Assembly: GCA_964574335.1 (NCBI GenBank) | Contig: CAZNNH010000039.1 | Location: forward strand, 1-41,126 | From: CAZNNH01 sp964574335 | GTDB taxonomy: Bacteria > Acidobacteriota > Vicinamibacteria > Fen-336 | Direction: 5' to 3' | Length of the DNA: 41,126 bases | Shown: one piece after another, positions 15,294-27,322 of the stretch | How the letters are laid out: each line of letters starts with the position of its first letter | Numbering within the stretch: the stretch's first letter is position 1 | Made by a program: the position numbers and the translations under genes | Notes under the pieces: generated by a model | What the model was told of the DNA's origin: nothing | What the model saw: only the letters and a program-made list of their open reading frames with translations | Database searches by the model: none

Positions 15294-16558
15294 TCGAGCA
15301 GGACCCCGTAACGCTTCTGTCCGCGGGCCAGCTCGAGGAAGACGGGCTGCTGCCGCCGCAGCAGCGTCCGGCGGACCTGCGCCAGGCTGCCCGGAAGCGT
15401 CCGGTCGATGCGCAGCAGCCGATCGCCGGCCAGAATGCCGACTTGGTCGGCCCGGCTCCCCTCCAGCACCGACTCGATCAGGTGGCCGGGTGGGGCCGAA
15501 GCCCAGCCGAGGCCGACATCCTCCGAGGCGTCCTTCTCCTCCTCGGTCTGGTCCGACAGCTCGACCTGGCGGACGCGGGTCCCGCGCTTGAGCCCAAGGC
15601 GTGGCGCCGGGGCGGATCGCTCGAGCAGCAACGCCGCCAACTGCTCGGGTGAGGACACCGGCTGACCATCCAGCTCGAGGATGACATCGCCGGGCTGCAG
15701 ACCCGCCCGGTCGGCGGGGTAGCCGACCCACACCTCATCGATGAGCGCGCCCCTCTCGGTCCCGAAGTAGGCCTGCTCGGCATCGGAGAGCGCCCGGAAG
15801 CCGAGGCCGAATCGGCTTTGCAGCCGGCCTGGCACCGTGGCGCCGTAGGCGATCAGCGCCTCGACCGTGGGCGTCGAGACCGGCGTCCAGCGATTGTCGC
15901 AACGGAGAACGACGCCGATCAGCCGGCCGTCCAGATCGAAGAGACAAGCGCCCGCCAGGCTCTCGTCCAGCGGGAGGCTGATCCGCAACTCCCGGCCGCG
16001 GACCTCGCCACAGTAGACCTCGGCGCTCCCCAGATAGTTGGTGGGCGAGAGCCCCAGGCCTTGATCGTTCCGCCAGGCGGCGAGCAGCCAGGCGCCCTCG
16101 ACCTCGGGTGGCGCTTCGGCGCGCGCCGCAGGCGAAAGCTCGGCCCCCGGGACGGTCAGCCCCACCAGGGGAAGCCGCGGCCCGGTGAGGGTGGTGCGCG
16201 CCGGAAGCATTTCCCCCCCCGCCAGGGTGATGGCCTCCCAGGCGGGGAACTTCCCTGCCAGGTGCGGTGCCAGCACCAGGCTGGCATCCCAGACCACGCC
16301 GGTGCTGCGGTGGTTGGCCAGGTAGACGATGTGGCCCTCCACGTCCTTCGCGATCAATTCGAAGAGGCCCGCCAGGGCGTCCAGCGTACCCCGCAGCGAC
16401 AGACGCCGGAGACGGCTCACGTCGGTCTGGGTGGGGGGCTGAGGCGCCGGCACGTCCACCGCGTCCTTCGGCTTGGCCAGGAGCCCGATCAGCAGCACCA
16501 GGCTGGCGGCGACCGCGAGCAGGGCGACAGGACGCAGGCGCTTGGGGGCGATGGACAC
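15290..16558 (-). CDS. Membrane-anchored HtrA-like pseudoprotease with two PDZ domains
   Basis: A 422-residue protein. One N-terminal membrane anchor (about 10-28, VALLAVAASLVLLIGLLA) is followed by a region resembling the trypsin-like domain of HtrA/DegP (about 60-240) and two PDZ domains (about 250-330, with GALIDEVWVGYPADRAGLQPGD; and about 350-420, with GHLIESVLEGSRADQVGI). The protease motif is broken: where HtrA has GNSGGPLFNLDG this protein has LAGACLFDLDGRLIGVVL, so the catalytic serine is missing. A histidine may persist in VLAPHLAG, and the aspartate is not obvious. It is therefore probably a scaffold or substrate sensor at the periplasmic face. GTG at 16558 is the likely start. It sits between glgX and the antiporter in one operon. 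Confidence 0.78.
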   Translation of the reverse strand: MSIAPKRLRPVALLAVAASLVLLIGLLAKPKDAVDVPAPQPPTQTDVSRLRRLSLRGTLDALAGLFELIAKDVEGHIVYLANHRSTGVVWDASLVLAPHLAGKFPAWEAITLAGGEMLPARTTLTGPRLPLVGLTVPGAELSPAARAEAPPEVEGAWLLAAWRNDQGLGLSPTNYLGSAEVYCGEVRGRELRISLPLDESLAGACLFDLDGRLIGVVLRCDNRWTPVSTPTVEALIAYGATVPGRLQSRFGLGFRALSDAEQAYFGTERGALIDEVWVGYPADRAGLQPGDVILELDGQPVSSPEQLAALLLERSAPAPRLGLKRGTRVRQVELSDQTEEEKDASEDVGLGWASAPPGHLIESVLEGSRADQVGILAGDRLLRIDRTLPGSLAQVRRTLLRRQQPVFLELARGQKRYGVLLE

Positions 16559-16583
16559 GGTCAGGGTCTCTCGGCTCGGGGTC

Positions 16584-16607
16584 GGGCCGGCTTTTTGCCG
16601 CCGGCCC
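16584..16607. other. Intra-operon hairpin, perfect 8-bp stem
   Basis: GGGCCGGC (16584-16591) and GCCGGCCC (16600-16607) flank an 8-base loop in the gap between the glgX stop and the start of the PDZ gene. On the transcribed (minus) strand no U-tract follows, so it is more likely an RNA-processing or partial attenuation site than a full terminator. Confidence 0.4.
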
Positions 16608-16611
16608 CGGC

Positions 16612-20723
<4,112 letters not shown>

Positions 20724-20769
20724 CGGTGCCTCCCTGGCCGGCCTCGGCCGACGGCGCCGAGGGCGTCCG

Positions 20770-23700
20770 TCAAACCTCGGCTTCCATGAGGTGGAGCAGC
20801 CCCTGTAGGGGAAGGTGGATCCACTCCGGGCGATTGTTGAGCTCGTAGCCGAGCTCGTACACGGTCCGCTCCAGCAGGTACACCGTGAGCAGGCCGGCCA
20901 GCTCGCTCCGGGCCTGAGGCAGGAACGGCTGGGAGCCGGCGGTCTCGAGGTAGGCCTCCAAGAACGTCGGGGCGACCTCCCGGTACCAGTGGCGCGCCCA
21001 CGGCTCATATCCCCCGAGCTCCTCGAGGCGCACGCCGCTGCGGACGGCGTGGTTCCGCAGTCCCTGGTGGACCGCGTAGTCGAAGGAGCGGACCATGCCC
21101 GCCACGTCCCGCAAGGGCGACCGCTTGAGCCGCCGCGTGCTCAGCGGCCGCGCCGGCTCGCCCTCGAAGTCGAGGATCACGAAGTCCCGTCCGGTGAAGA
21201 GGAGCTGGCCGAGGTGGTAGTCGCCGTGGATCCGGGTGCGCCTGCCGGCGATACGCTGGTCCAGGATGGCCCGGAACCGACGCAGCAGGGCGGACCGTTG
21301 GCCGTAGGCCTCCTCAGCCAGGCCGCGCAGCTCCTGGGGGAGCCGGGGGAGCTTCTCGCGCAGAAGCCCCAGGTTCTGCTCGGTGAGGTTTCGCATCGAC
21401 TGGTAGAGCGAGCGCTGATAGAACGCGCTGAAGGGCTCGGGCGCGAAGGCCGGGTCGCCGGCATCCGCGGCGAGGGCGATGTGCAGCTCGCCGGTACGCT
21501 GCCCGATCAGCCGTGCCGCTTCCAGGTAGGGGCCGACCCGCTCCTGGTCAGAGACCCCAAGACCACCCTCGTCGGCCAAGAGCGTGGCGGACACCGCCGG
21601 GATCGGCGGCGGCTCGGAAGCGGACACCTTCTCGAAGAAGCGCTCCACGTTGTCGAGGGTGTAACGCCAGGCGTCACCCTGGGAGGGGACGAAGCCCTGC
21701 AGGATCCCCAGCGTCACCCCGTCTCCCCGCCGGGGCCGGTACTCGAGGTGGCCGGCGAGGGGCGGAACCTGGGCGAACGACGCCTGCTCGCTCAGGTGCC
21801 GGCCGATCTCGAGCTCGGGGTGGGTCCCCGGCTCGGCCCGGCGGATCAGCTTGAGGATCAGGCGGTCGCCGTAGACGATCGAGCTGTTGCTCTGCTCCGC
21901 GCTCGACAGCGTGGCCTCGAGGTGGGCGGCGTCCGACCCGGCGGCGCGGCGGAAGGCCCGCGTGGGCGTGGCCAGCAGCTCGCCCGCCGCGCCCTTGAAG
22001 CGTCGCCGGCCGGCGATCGCCCGGAGCAGGAGCTCGGCGAAGCGGCGGTCGCGAACCGCCCCGTAGATCACGCCGGGCTCCCCGTCGACGTCGACCTCGG
22101 CCACGATGGCGTGAGGATAGGCCTCCCGCACCTCGGCCACCTGGTCGCCGCTGGCGAAGGAGAGGGGCAGCGCGTAGCTCTCCGACTCGCCGTCCCGATA
22201 CTCGACCTTGACCAGCGTGAGGCAGCAGGTGGCGTGGCCATCCCCGAGCGGGATCACCTCCTGGAGCTCCGCCGACTTGATCCGCCTCGCCTTGCCGCCG
22301 AACCAGCGGTGGCTGAGCAGGAAGCGCGGCAGCGCCTGCTCGAAGGCGCCGCGGGAGCGCCCCTTGAACGTCCCCAGCCAGCCCCCCTTGACGTTCAGCG
22401 CCACCGGCGGCGTCGCGGCCTCGCCGGTCACGTCGGGGGCCGAGGCCTGACGCGCCTCGAGGGCGAACCAGTAGAAGGTGTGGGGGGCCAGGGTCAGCAG
22501 GTAGGGGAGCTCTCCGATCCGGGGAAAATCGACCTGGCCGAAGACCTCCACCGGCACCCGCTCTCGGTAGGCCGACAGGTCCAGCTCCACGTACTGCGCG
22601 TCGCGCGACAGGTTGGCCACCACCAGCAGGTCCTCCTGCTCATGGCGGCGGATGAAGGCCAGCACCTTGTGGTTGGCCGGAAAGAGGAACTCCAGGCCGC
22701 CGCGGCCCAGGCAGTCGTAGCGTTTGCGATGCCAGATCAGGCGACGCATCCAGCGCAGCAGCGAGTTGGGGTTGTCGAGCTGGGTCTGGACGTTGACCGC
22801 CTCGTAGGAGAAGTCCGGGTCGATGATGGCCGGCAGGTAGAGCTTCTGGGGGTTGGCCTGGGAGAAGCCGGCGTTGCGGTCGGCCGTCCACTGCATCGGC
22901 GTGCGCACGCCGTTGCGATCGCCCAGGAAGATGTTGTCCCCCATCCCGATCTCGTCGCCGTAGTAGAGGACCGGTGTCCCCGGCAGCGAGAAGAGCAGGC
23001 CGTTCATCAGCTCGATGGAGCGCCGATCGTTGCCCAAGAGCGGCGCCAGCCGGCGCCGGATCCCGAGGTTGATCCGGGCCTGTGACTCGGAGGCGTAGAC
23101 CCGGTACATGTAGTCGCGTTCCTCGTCGGTCACCATCTCCAGGGTCAGCTCGTCGTGGTTGCGCAGGAAGATCGCCCACTGGCTGGTCTTGGGGACGGGC
23201 GGGGTCTGCTGCAGGATGTCGATGATCGGGTAGCGGTCCTCCATCCGCAGCGCCATGAACATCCGTGGCATCAGCGGGAAGTGGAAGGCCATGTGGCACT
23301 CGTCGCCGTCCCCCTGGCCAAAGTAGGCGACCGCGTCCTCGGGCCACTGGTTGGCCTCGGCCAGGAGCATCCGGTCCCCGTAGGTGGCGTCGACGTGGGC
23401 GCGCAGCCGGCGCAGCGCCGCGTGGGTCTCGGGCAGGTTCTCGCAGTTGGTACCCTCGCGCTCGTGGAGGTAGGGGACCGCGTCCAGCCGCAGCCCGTCC
23501 ACCCCCAGCTCCAGCCAGAAGTCCATCACCCGCTTCATGGCCTCGAACACCGCCGGGTTGTCGAAGTTGAGGTCGGGCTGGTGGGAGTAGAAGCGGTGCC
23601 AGTAGTAGGCGCCCGCCACCGGGTCCCAGGTCCAGTTGGAGGTCTCGAAGTCCTTGAAGATGATCCGGGCTTCCGTGTACTTGTCGTAGGTGTCGCTCCA

Positions 23701-24120
23701 CACGTAGTAGTCGCGGAGACGGCTGCCCCGGGGCGCGCGGCGCGCCCGCTGGAACCAGGCGTGCTGGTCGGAGGTGTGGTTGAGGACCAGCTCGGTGATC
23801 ACCCGCAGCCCCCGCTTGTGGGCCTCGCGCAGGAAGAGCTTGAAGTCGCCCAGCGTGCCGTAGGCGGGGTGGACCCGGGTGTATTCGGCGATGTCGTACC
23901 CATCGTCGCGGAGCGGCGACGGGTAGAAGGGGAGCAGCCAGATCGCCGTCACCCCCAGGTCGCGGATGTAGTCGAGCCTGGTGGCCAGGCCCTGGAAATC
24001 ACCGATCCCGTCGCCGTTGCTGTCGCAGAAGGCGCGGACGTGGATCTGGTAGATCACGGCGTCGTGGTACCAGCCGGGCTCGCTCTCGATCGTCACCTGG
24101 TTGGAGGCGTGTCTGGCCAT
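20770..24120 (-). CDS. treS: Trehalose synthase / maltokinase fusion
   Basis: A 1116-residue two-enzyme protein. Residues about 15-560 form a GH13 trehalose synthase (trehalose to maltose isomerase) with nucleophile D213 in GLRLDAVPYL, acid/base E255 in LLAEANQWPED and D323 in RNHDEL. Residues about 580-1116 form a maltokinase (Pep2/Mak type) that phosphorylates maltose to maltose 1-phosphate: an N-terminal cap (LPRFLLSHRWFGGKARRI), the catalytic HGD967YHLGQ and the metal site D984FEGEP. In the GlgE pathway these steps are consecutive, and the fusion may channel maltose. The gene starts 7 bases after the glgE stop with no clear Shine-Dalgarno sequence, which suggests translational coupling. 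The domain call is secure; borders are approximate. Confidence 0.96.
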   Translation of the reverse strand: MARHASNQVTIESEPGWYHDAVIYQIHVRAFCDSNGDGIGDFQGLATRLDYIRDLGVTAIWLLPFYPSPLRDDGYDIAEYTRVHPAYGTLGDFKLFLREAHKRGLRVITELVLNHTSDQHAWFQRARRAPRGSRLRDYYVWSDTYDKYTEARIIFKDFETSNWTWDPVAGAYYWHRFYSHQPDLNFDNPAVFEAMKRVMDFWLELGVDGLRLDAVPYLHEREGTNCENLPETHAALRRLRAHVDATYGDRMLLAEANQWPEDAVAYFGQGDGDECHMAFHFPLMPRMFMALRMEDRYPIIDILQQTPPVPKTSQWAIFLRNHDELTLEMVTDEERDYMYRVYASESQARINLGIRRRLAPLLGNDRRSIELMNGLLFSLPGTPVLYYGDEIGMGDNIFLGDRNGVRTPMQWTADRNAGFSQANPQKLYLPAIIDPDFSYEAVNVQTQLDNPNSLLRWMRRLIWHRKRYDCLGRGGLEFLFPANHKVLAFIRRHEQEDLLVVANLSRDAQYVELDLSAYRERVPVEVFGQVDFPRIGELPYLLTLAPHTFYWFALEARQASAPDVTGEAATPPVALNVKGGWLGTFKGRSRGAFEQALPRFLLSHRWFGGKARRIKSAELQEVIPLGDGHATCCLTLVKVEYRDGESESYALPLSFASGDQVAEVREAYPHAIVAEVDVDGEPGVIYGAVRDRRFAELLLRAIAGRRRFKGAAGELLATPTRAFRRAAGSDAAHLEATLSSAEQSNSSIVYGDRLILKLIRRAEPGTHPELEIGRHLSEQASFAQVPPLAGHLEYRPRRGDGVTLGILQGFVPSQGDAWRYTLDNVERFFEKVSASEPPPIPAVSATLLADEGGLGVSDQERVGPYLEAARLIGQRTGELHIALAADAGDPAFAPEPFSAFYQRSLYQSMRNLTEQNLGLLREKLPRLPQELRGLAEEAYGQRSALLRRFRAILDQRIAGRRTRIHGDYHLGQLLFTGRDFVILDFEGEPARPLSTRRLKRSPLRDVAGMVRSFDYAVHQGLRNHAVRSGVRLEELGGYEPWARHWYREVAPTFLEAYLETAGSQPFLPQARSELAGLLTVYLLERTVYELGYELNNRPEWIHLPLQGLLHLMEAEV

Positions 24121-24127
24121 GTGGTGC

Positions 24128-26152
24128 TCAGAGGAAGTAGTCGAAGTCGCGCTCGCTGCGTAGCTTGCGTCGCAGCCGCAGGATGTGGGCGGGAGCGGTG
24201 GCCTCGAGCTGGACGAAGTTGCGGCGCCCGGACCAGAAGTAGCGCGCGTCGGTGAGGAGGTCGTGGAACTGGTAGGGCGCGTGGGGGTCGAGACCCAGCT
24301 CCTCCACCGGGAAGCTCACCCATCCGGACTGGGTGTGGTGAGGGTCGAGGTTGGCCACCACCAGGACCAGGTTGCTCTGGTCCTCGCTGCTCTTGCTGTA
24401 GGCGATGATCTGCTCGTTGTCGACCTCGTGGAAGCGGAGGCCCTCGTCGCTCTGAAGCGCCGGGTTCTCGCGCCTGATGCGGTTCACACGGCCGATCAGC
24501 CCCTTGAGGCTGTGGGCGCTCTCGAGGTCCCAGCTCCTTATCCGGTACTTCTCGGAGTCGAGGTACTCCTCGGAGCCCGGCGAGCGCGGCTTCGCCTCGC
24601 ACAGCTCGTAGGCCGGTCCGTAGATGCCGTAGCTGGAGGACAAGGTGGCGGCCAGCACCAGCCGGATCGCGAAGGCGTTGCGGCCGCCGTACTGAAGCTG
24701 CTCGGTGAGGATGTCGGGGGTGTTGGGCCAGAGGTTGGGGCGGAAGTACTCGCGCACCTCGGTCCGGGTCAGCTCGGTGAAGTACTCGCGCAGCTCCAGG
24801 CTGGTGTTGCGCCAGGCGAAGTAGGTGTAGGACTGGTTGAAGCCCAGCTTGGCGAGCTGGTACATGACCTTGGGACGAGTGAAGGCCTCGGCCAGGAAGA
24901 TCACGTCGGGGTGCTGGCCACGGACCTCCGCGATCAGCCACTCCCAGAATCGGTAGGGCTTGGTGTGGGGGTTGTCGACCCGGAAGATCCGCACCCCCTC
25001 CCCTACCCAGAAGTCCACCACGCTCTTGAGCTCCAGCCAGAGGGCCCGCCAGTCCCGGCTGTCGAAGTCGATCGGGTAGATGTCCTGGTACTTCTTGGGA
25101 GGGTTCTCGGCGTACTGGATGGTGCCGTCGGGGCGGGCCTTGAACCACTCCGGGTGCTCGGCCACGTAGGGGTGGTCCGGCGCGCACTGGTAGGCGAGGT
25201 CGAGGGCCAGCTCGATCCCCTGCTGCTCGGCGCACTTCCGCAGCCGCCGGAAGTCCGCCAACGTGCCGAGCTTCGGGTGGATCGACTTGTGGCCTCCTTC
25301 GGCCGAGCCGATCGCCCACGGGCTGCCGTGGTCGTGCGGTCCCGCCACCTCCTCGTTGTTCGGTCCCTTGCGGTGGACGCGGCCGATCGGGTGGATGGGG
25401 GGGAGGTAGAGGATGTCGAACCCCATGGACTTGACGTAGGGGATGCGCCGCTCGCAGTCGGCGAAGGTGCCGTGCTTCTCCTCCGAGTCACCGCAGGACC
25501 GCGGGAACATCTCGTACCAGGCGCCGAAGCGGGCGCGCTTGCGGTCGACGTTCAGCTCCAGAGGCAACGGGCTGTGGCCGGCGAGACGTCGGTCCGCGTG
25601 GCGCCGCATCAGCGCCGCCAGGTCGTCGTCGAGCGCCCGGTCGTAGGCCTCAGCGGGTCCCTTCTCGGCCCAGCCACGCAGCTCGCCCGCCCAGTCCTCG
25701 AGGCGCGCCGCGTCCAGCTCGGCGGCACGCGCCGCGGCCTGGTCCACCAGCTCGGCCCCGATCAGCAGATCGACCGGCTGTTGCGTCTCGGCCTCGAGTC
25801 GCTTCCGTAGGTCGCGCCGCCAGGTGGCGAAGGCATCCACCCACGCCTCCACACGGTAGAAGTGGGGCTCCAGCGTGGTGACGGTGAAGGTCGCCTGCCA
25901 GGCGTCGTTGCCGAGCGGCTCCATCTCCTGCTCGCTCCACTCGGCCTGGCTCTTGCGGCGGTGGTGGAGGACGGCGTAGATCACGTCGTGGCCGTCGGCG
26001 TGCACGTCGGCGGTGACCACCACCTTCTCGCCGAGAGATCGCTTGACGGGGAAGCGGCCCCCGTCCACCGCCGGACGCACGTTCTCGACCACCACCCGGG
26101 GTGGCATCGCGGCCGGGAAGGTCGTCGTCTGGGCGAGGTGCTCTCTGCTCAT
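24128..26152 (-). CDS. glgE: Alpha-1,4-glucan:maltose-1-phosphate maltosyltransferase
   Basis: A 674-residue GH13_3 enzyme that transfers maltosyl units from maltose 1-phosphate to the end of alpha-1,4-glucan. The N-terminal beta domain and helical insert (about 1-200) precede the catalytic barrel. Family-specific sequence is clear: RFGAWYEMFPRS, DILYLPPIHPIGRVHRKGPN, nucleophile D393 in FRVDNPHTKPYRFWEWLI, and acid/base E422 in FLAEAFTRP. Length and residue numbers lie close to characterised actinobacterial GlgE. ATG at 26152 is preceded by AGGGAG at about 6 bases. First gene of the operon glgE, treS-maltokinase, glgB, glgX, PDZ protein, antiporter, with its own promoter at 26182-26210. Confidence 0.97.
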   Translation of the reverse strand: MSREHLAQTTTFPAAMPPRVVVENVRPAVDGGRFPVKRSLGEKVVVTADVHADGHDVIYAVLHHRRKSQAEWSEQEMEPLGNDAWQATFTVTTLEPHFYRVEAWVDAFATWRRDLRKRLEAETQQPVDLLIGAELVDQAAARAAELDAARLEDWAGELRGWAEKGPAEAYDRALDDDLAALMRRHADRRLAGHSPLPLELNVDRKRARFGAWYEMFPRSCGDSEEKHGTFADCERRIPYVKSMGFDILYLPPIHPIGRVHRKGPNNEEVAGPHDHGSPWAIGSAEGGHKSIHPKLGTLADFRRLRKCAEQQGIELALDLAYQCAPDHPYVAEHPEWFKARPDGTIQYAENPPKKYQDIYPIDFDSRDWRALWLELKSVVDFWVGEGVRIFRVDNPHTKPYRFWEWLIAEVRGQHPDVIFLAEAFTRPKVMYQLAKLGFNQSYTYFAWRNTSLELREYFTELTRTEVREYFRPNLWPNTPDILTEQLQYGGRNAFAIRLVLAATLSSSYGIYGPAYELCEAKPRSPGSEEYLDSEKYRIRSWDLESAHSLKGLIGRVNRIRRENPALQSDEGLRFHEVDNEQIIAYSKSSEDQSNLVLVVANLDPHHTQSGWVSFPVEELGLDPHAPYQFHDLLTDARYFWSGRRNFVQLEATAPAHILRLRRKLRSERDFDYFL

Positions 26153-26181
26153 GACAGGCTCCCTGCTGGGAAGATGTTGTC

Positions 26182-26210
26182 ACGATAGCACTTAATCCGC
26201 TCTGAATCAA
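26182..26210 (-). promoter_or_regulatory. Sigma-70-type promoter of the glgE operon
   Basis: On the minus strand TTGATT (26210-26205) is followed after exactly 17 bases by TATCGT (26187-26182), in a locally AT-rich stretch that stands out in this GC-rich region. The transcript start would lie near 26175, giving a leader of about 22 bases with AGGGAG before the glgE ATG. Confidence 0.72.
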
Positions 26211-26344
26211 TGCGTTACCGGGAGGCGGGTGGGGCTCCGGGTGGGCCAGGCCGCCTTCGGACCACGACCGGGAATGGCCGGGTGGCGGCGGCTCTCGCAC
26301 CGTCGGTCCGGTCCGGGGTTCCGGCTGCCGCAAGCTCGCGTGCG

Positions 26345-26851
26345 TCACCGCAGAGCCAGCGAGATGAGGGAGGCATGGCACGATCTTCCCGCCTTGTCCG
26401 GTCTGATGCCGACTCTCAGGTGAGTCACACCCTCGGCCCGCACGGGGAGGACCTCCCGTTCGTAGGTTGTCCCCGGGGGGCTGAAGTTGTACTCCTGGCG
26501 CGAAACCTCACGGTAGCTGTGCCCACCGTCGCATGACACGAAGAGCTCCACGACCTGTGTGCGGCAGACGTCGAGCTCCTCCACCTCGAGGACGATCTCG
26601 CGAAGCGACTGGGGCGCGTCGAACTGGAGGATGAGCGCCTGCTCGCCCGGCGTGGATGCCACCCAGCGGGTGCCGCCTGGCCCCCTATGCTCGTCGAGGA
26701 CGTTCTCGATCGGGAATCCGGGTGCCTCGGACGTCAGCAGCACGGTGGCGATGCTGGCCAGGTCGAGGTCCTCGCCCACCGGCGTCGACGGCAGCGCCGC
26801 CACCTGTTTGCTGATGAGCCTCTTCCTCAAGGTCCGATCATCGTCTGACAT
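26345..26851 (-). CDS. Discoidin-like carbohydrate-binding-type protein
   Basis: A 168-residue protein without a signal peptide. After a helical, charged N-terminus (DDDRTLRKRLISKQVAAL) comes a beta-sandwich-like domain: FPIENVLDEHRGPGGTRWVA, then LILQFDAPQSLREIVLEVEE, VELFVSCDGGHSY, RQEYNFSPPGTTYERE, and the closing THLRVGIRPDKAG. Spacing and motifs resemble F5/8 type C (discoidin) or XRCC1-N-like folds, and I recall conserved proteins of this kind in diverse bacteria, without a known ligand. ATG at 26851 has GGAGG 6 bases upstream; the frame is open further upstream only as noise. It is transcribed in the same direction as the glgE operon, ending 190 bases before glgE starts. Confidence 0.65.
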   Translation of the reverse strand: MSDDDRTLRKRLISKQVAALPSTPVGEDLDLASIATVLLTSEAPGFPIENVLDEHRGPGGTRWVASTPGEQALILQFDAPQSLREIVLEVEELDVCRTQVVELFVSCDGGHSYREVSRQEYNFSPPGTTYEREVLPVRAEGVTHLRVGIRPDKAGRSCHASLISLALR

Positions 26852-26870
26852 CACTTGCCTCCACCCCCGG

Positions 26871-27062
26871 CTAGAGTGGCGCCGGGCCAACCCGAGGATC
26901 CAGGTGGAGCACCCGCTGGCCGGCCGAGAGGTGCCGGTTCCGCAGCGCGTCGATGGCCTCGGAACGTAGTTGGGCGAAGAGGCCACGGACGGCGTCCAGC
27001 AGCGCCCGGTGTGTCGTCGCACGGCGCCGCTGGCGACGGGAGGCCGGCTCCAGCTCGCTCAC
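26871..27062 (-). CDS. Doubtful small gene, possibly frameshifted
   Basis: A 63-residue frame from GTG 27062 with mostly G/C third positions and a helical look (RALLDAVRGLFAQLRSEAID, then LRNRHLSAGQRVLHLDP), ending 19 bases before the discoidin-like gene. The Shine-Dalgarno sequence is poor. A better site, AGGAGG, precedes a GTG near 27138 in another frame, where the first residues are VVDDSTPQCRLVDIPAEWGH; that frame later degenerates into Pro/Gly-rich noise down to 26851. The two halves could be one gene broken by a single frameshift, or neither may be real. No family recognised. Confidence 0.3.
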   Translation of the reverse strand: MSELEPASRRQRRRATTHRALLDAVRGLFAQLRSEAIDALRNRHLSAGQRVLHLDPRVGPAPL

Positions 27063-27322
27063 GGTTCCACTGATGCCCCCACTCTGCCGGGATGTCAACC
27101 AGCCGACACTGCGGCGTGCTATCGTCGACCACGGTGAAAGCCTCCTGTGCCAACAAGGACCATGATTCGATTCACGCCCTTCTTGGCACATCGAGGCTCC
27201 CGCCTCTTCTACTTCTGGTGAATAGTCCGGGCTAGGATTCCGGGCGCACCCGCAGGGCTGCGCGCTGTTCCCGCCGCAGGAGTGGCTCACCAACGGAGCG
27301 ACGTGATCGATCGAGCACGAGC

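Noticed and set aside
20815..23085. 756-codon plus-strand open frame opposite treS-maltokinase
   Set aside because: Antisense to a clearly recognisable two-domain enzyme; the product is low-complexity Leu/Val/Gly/Arg.
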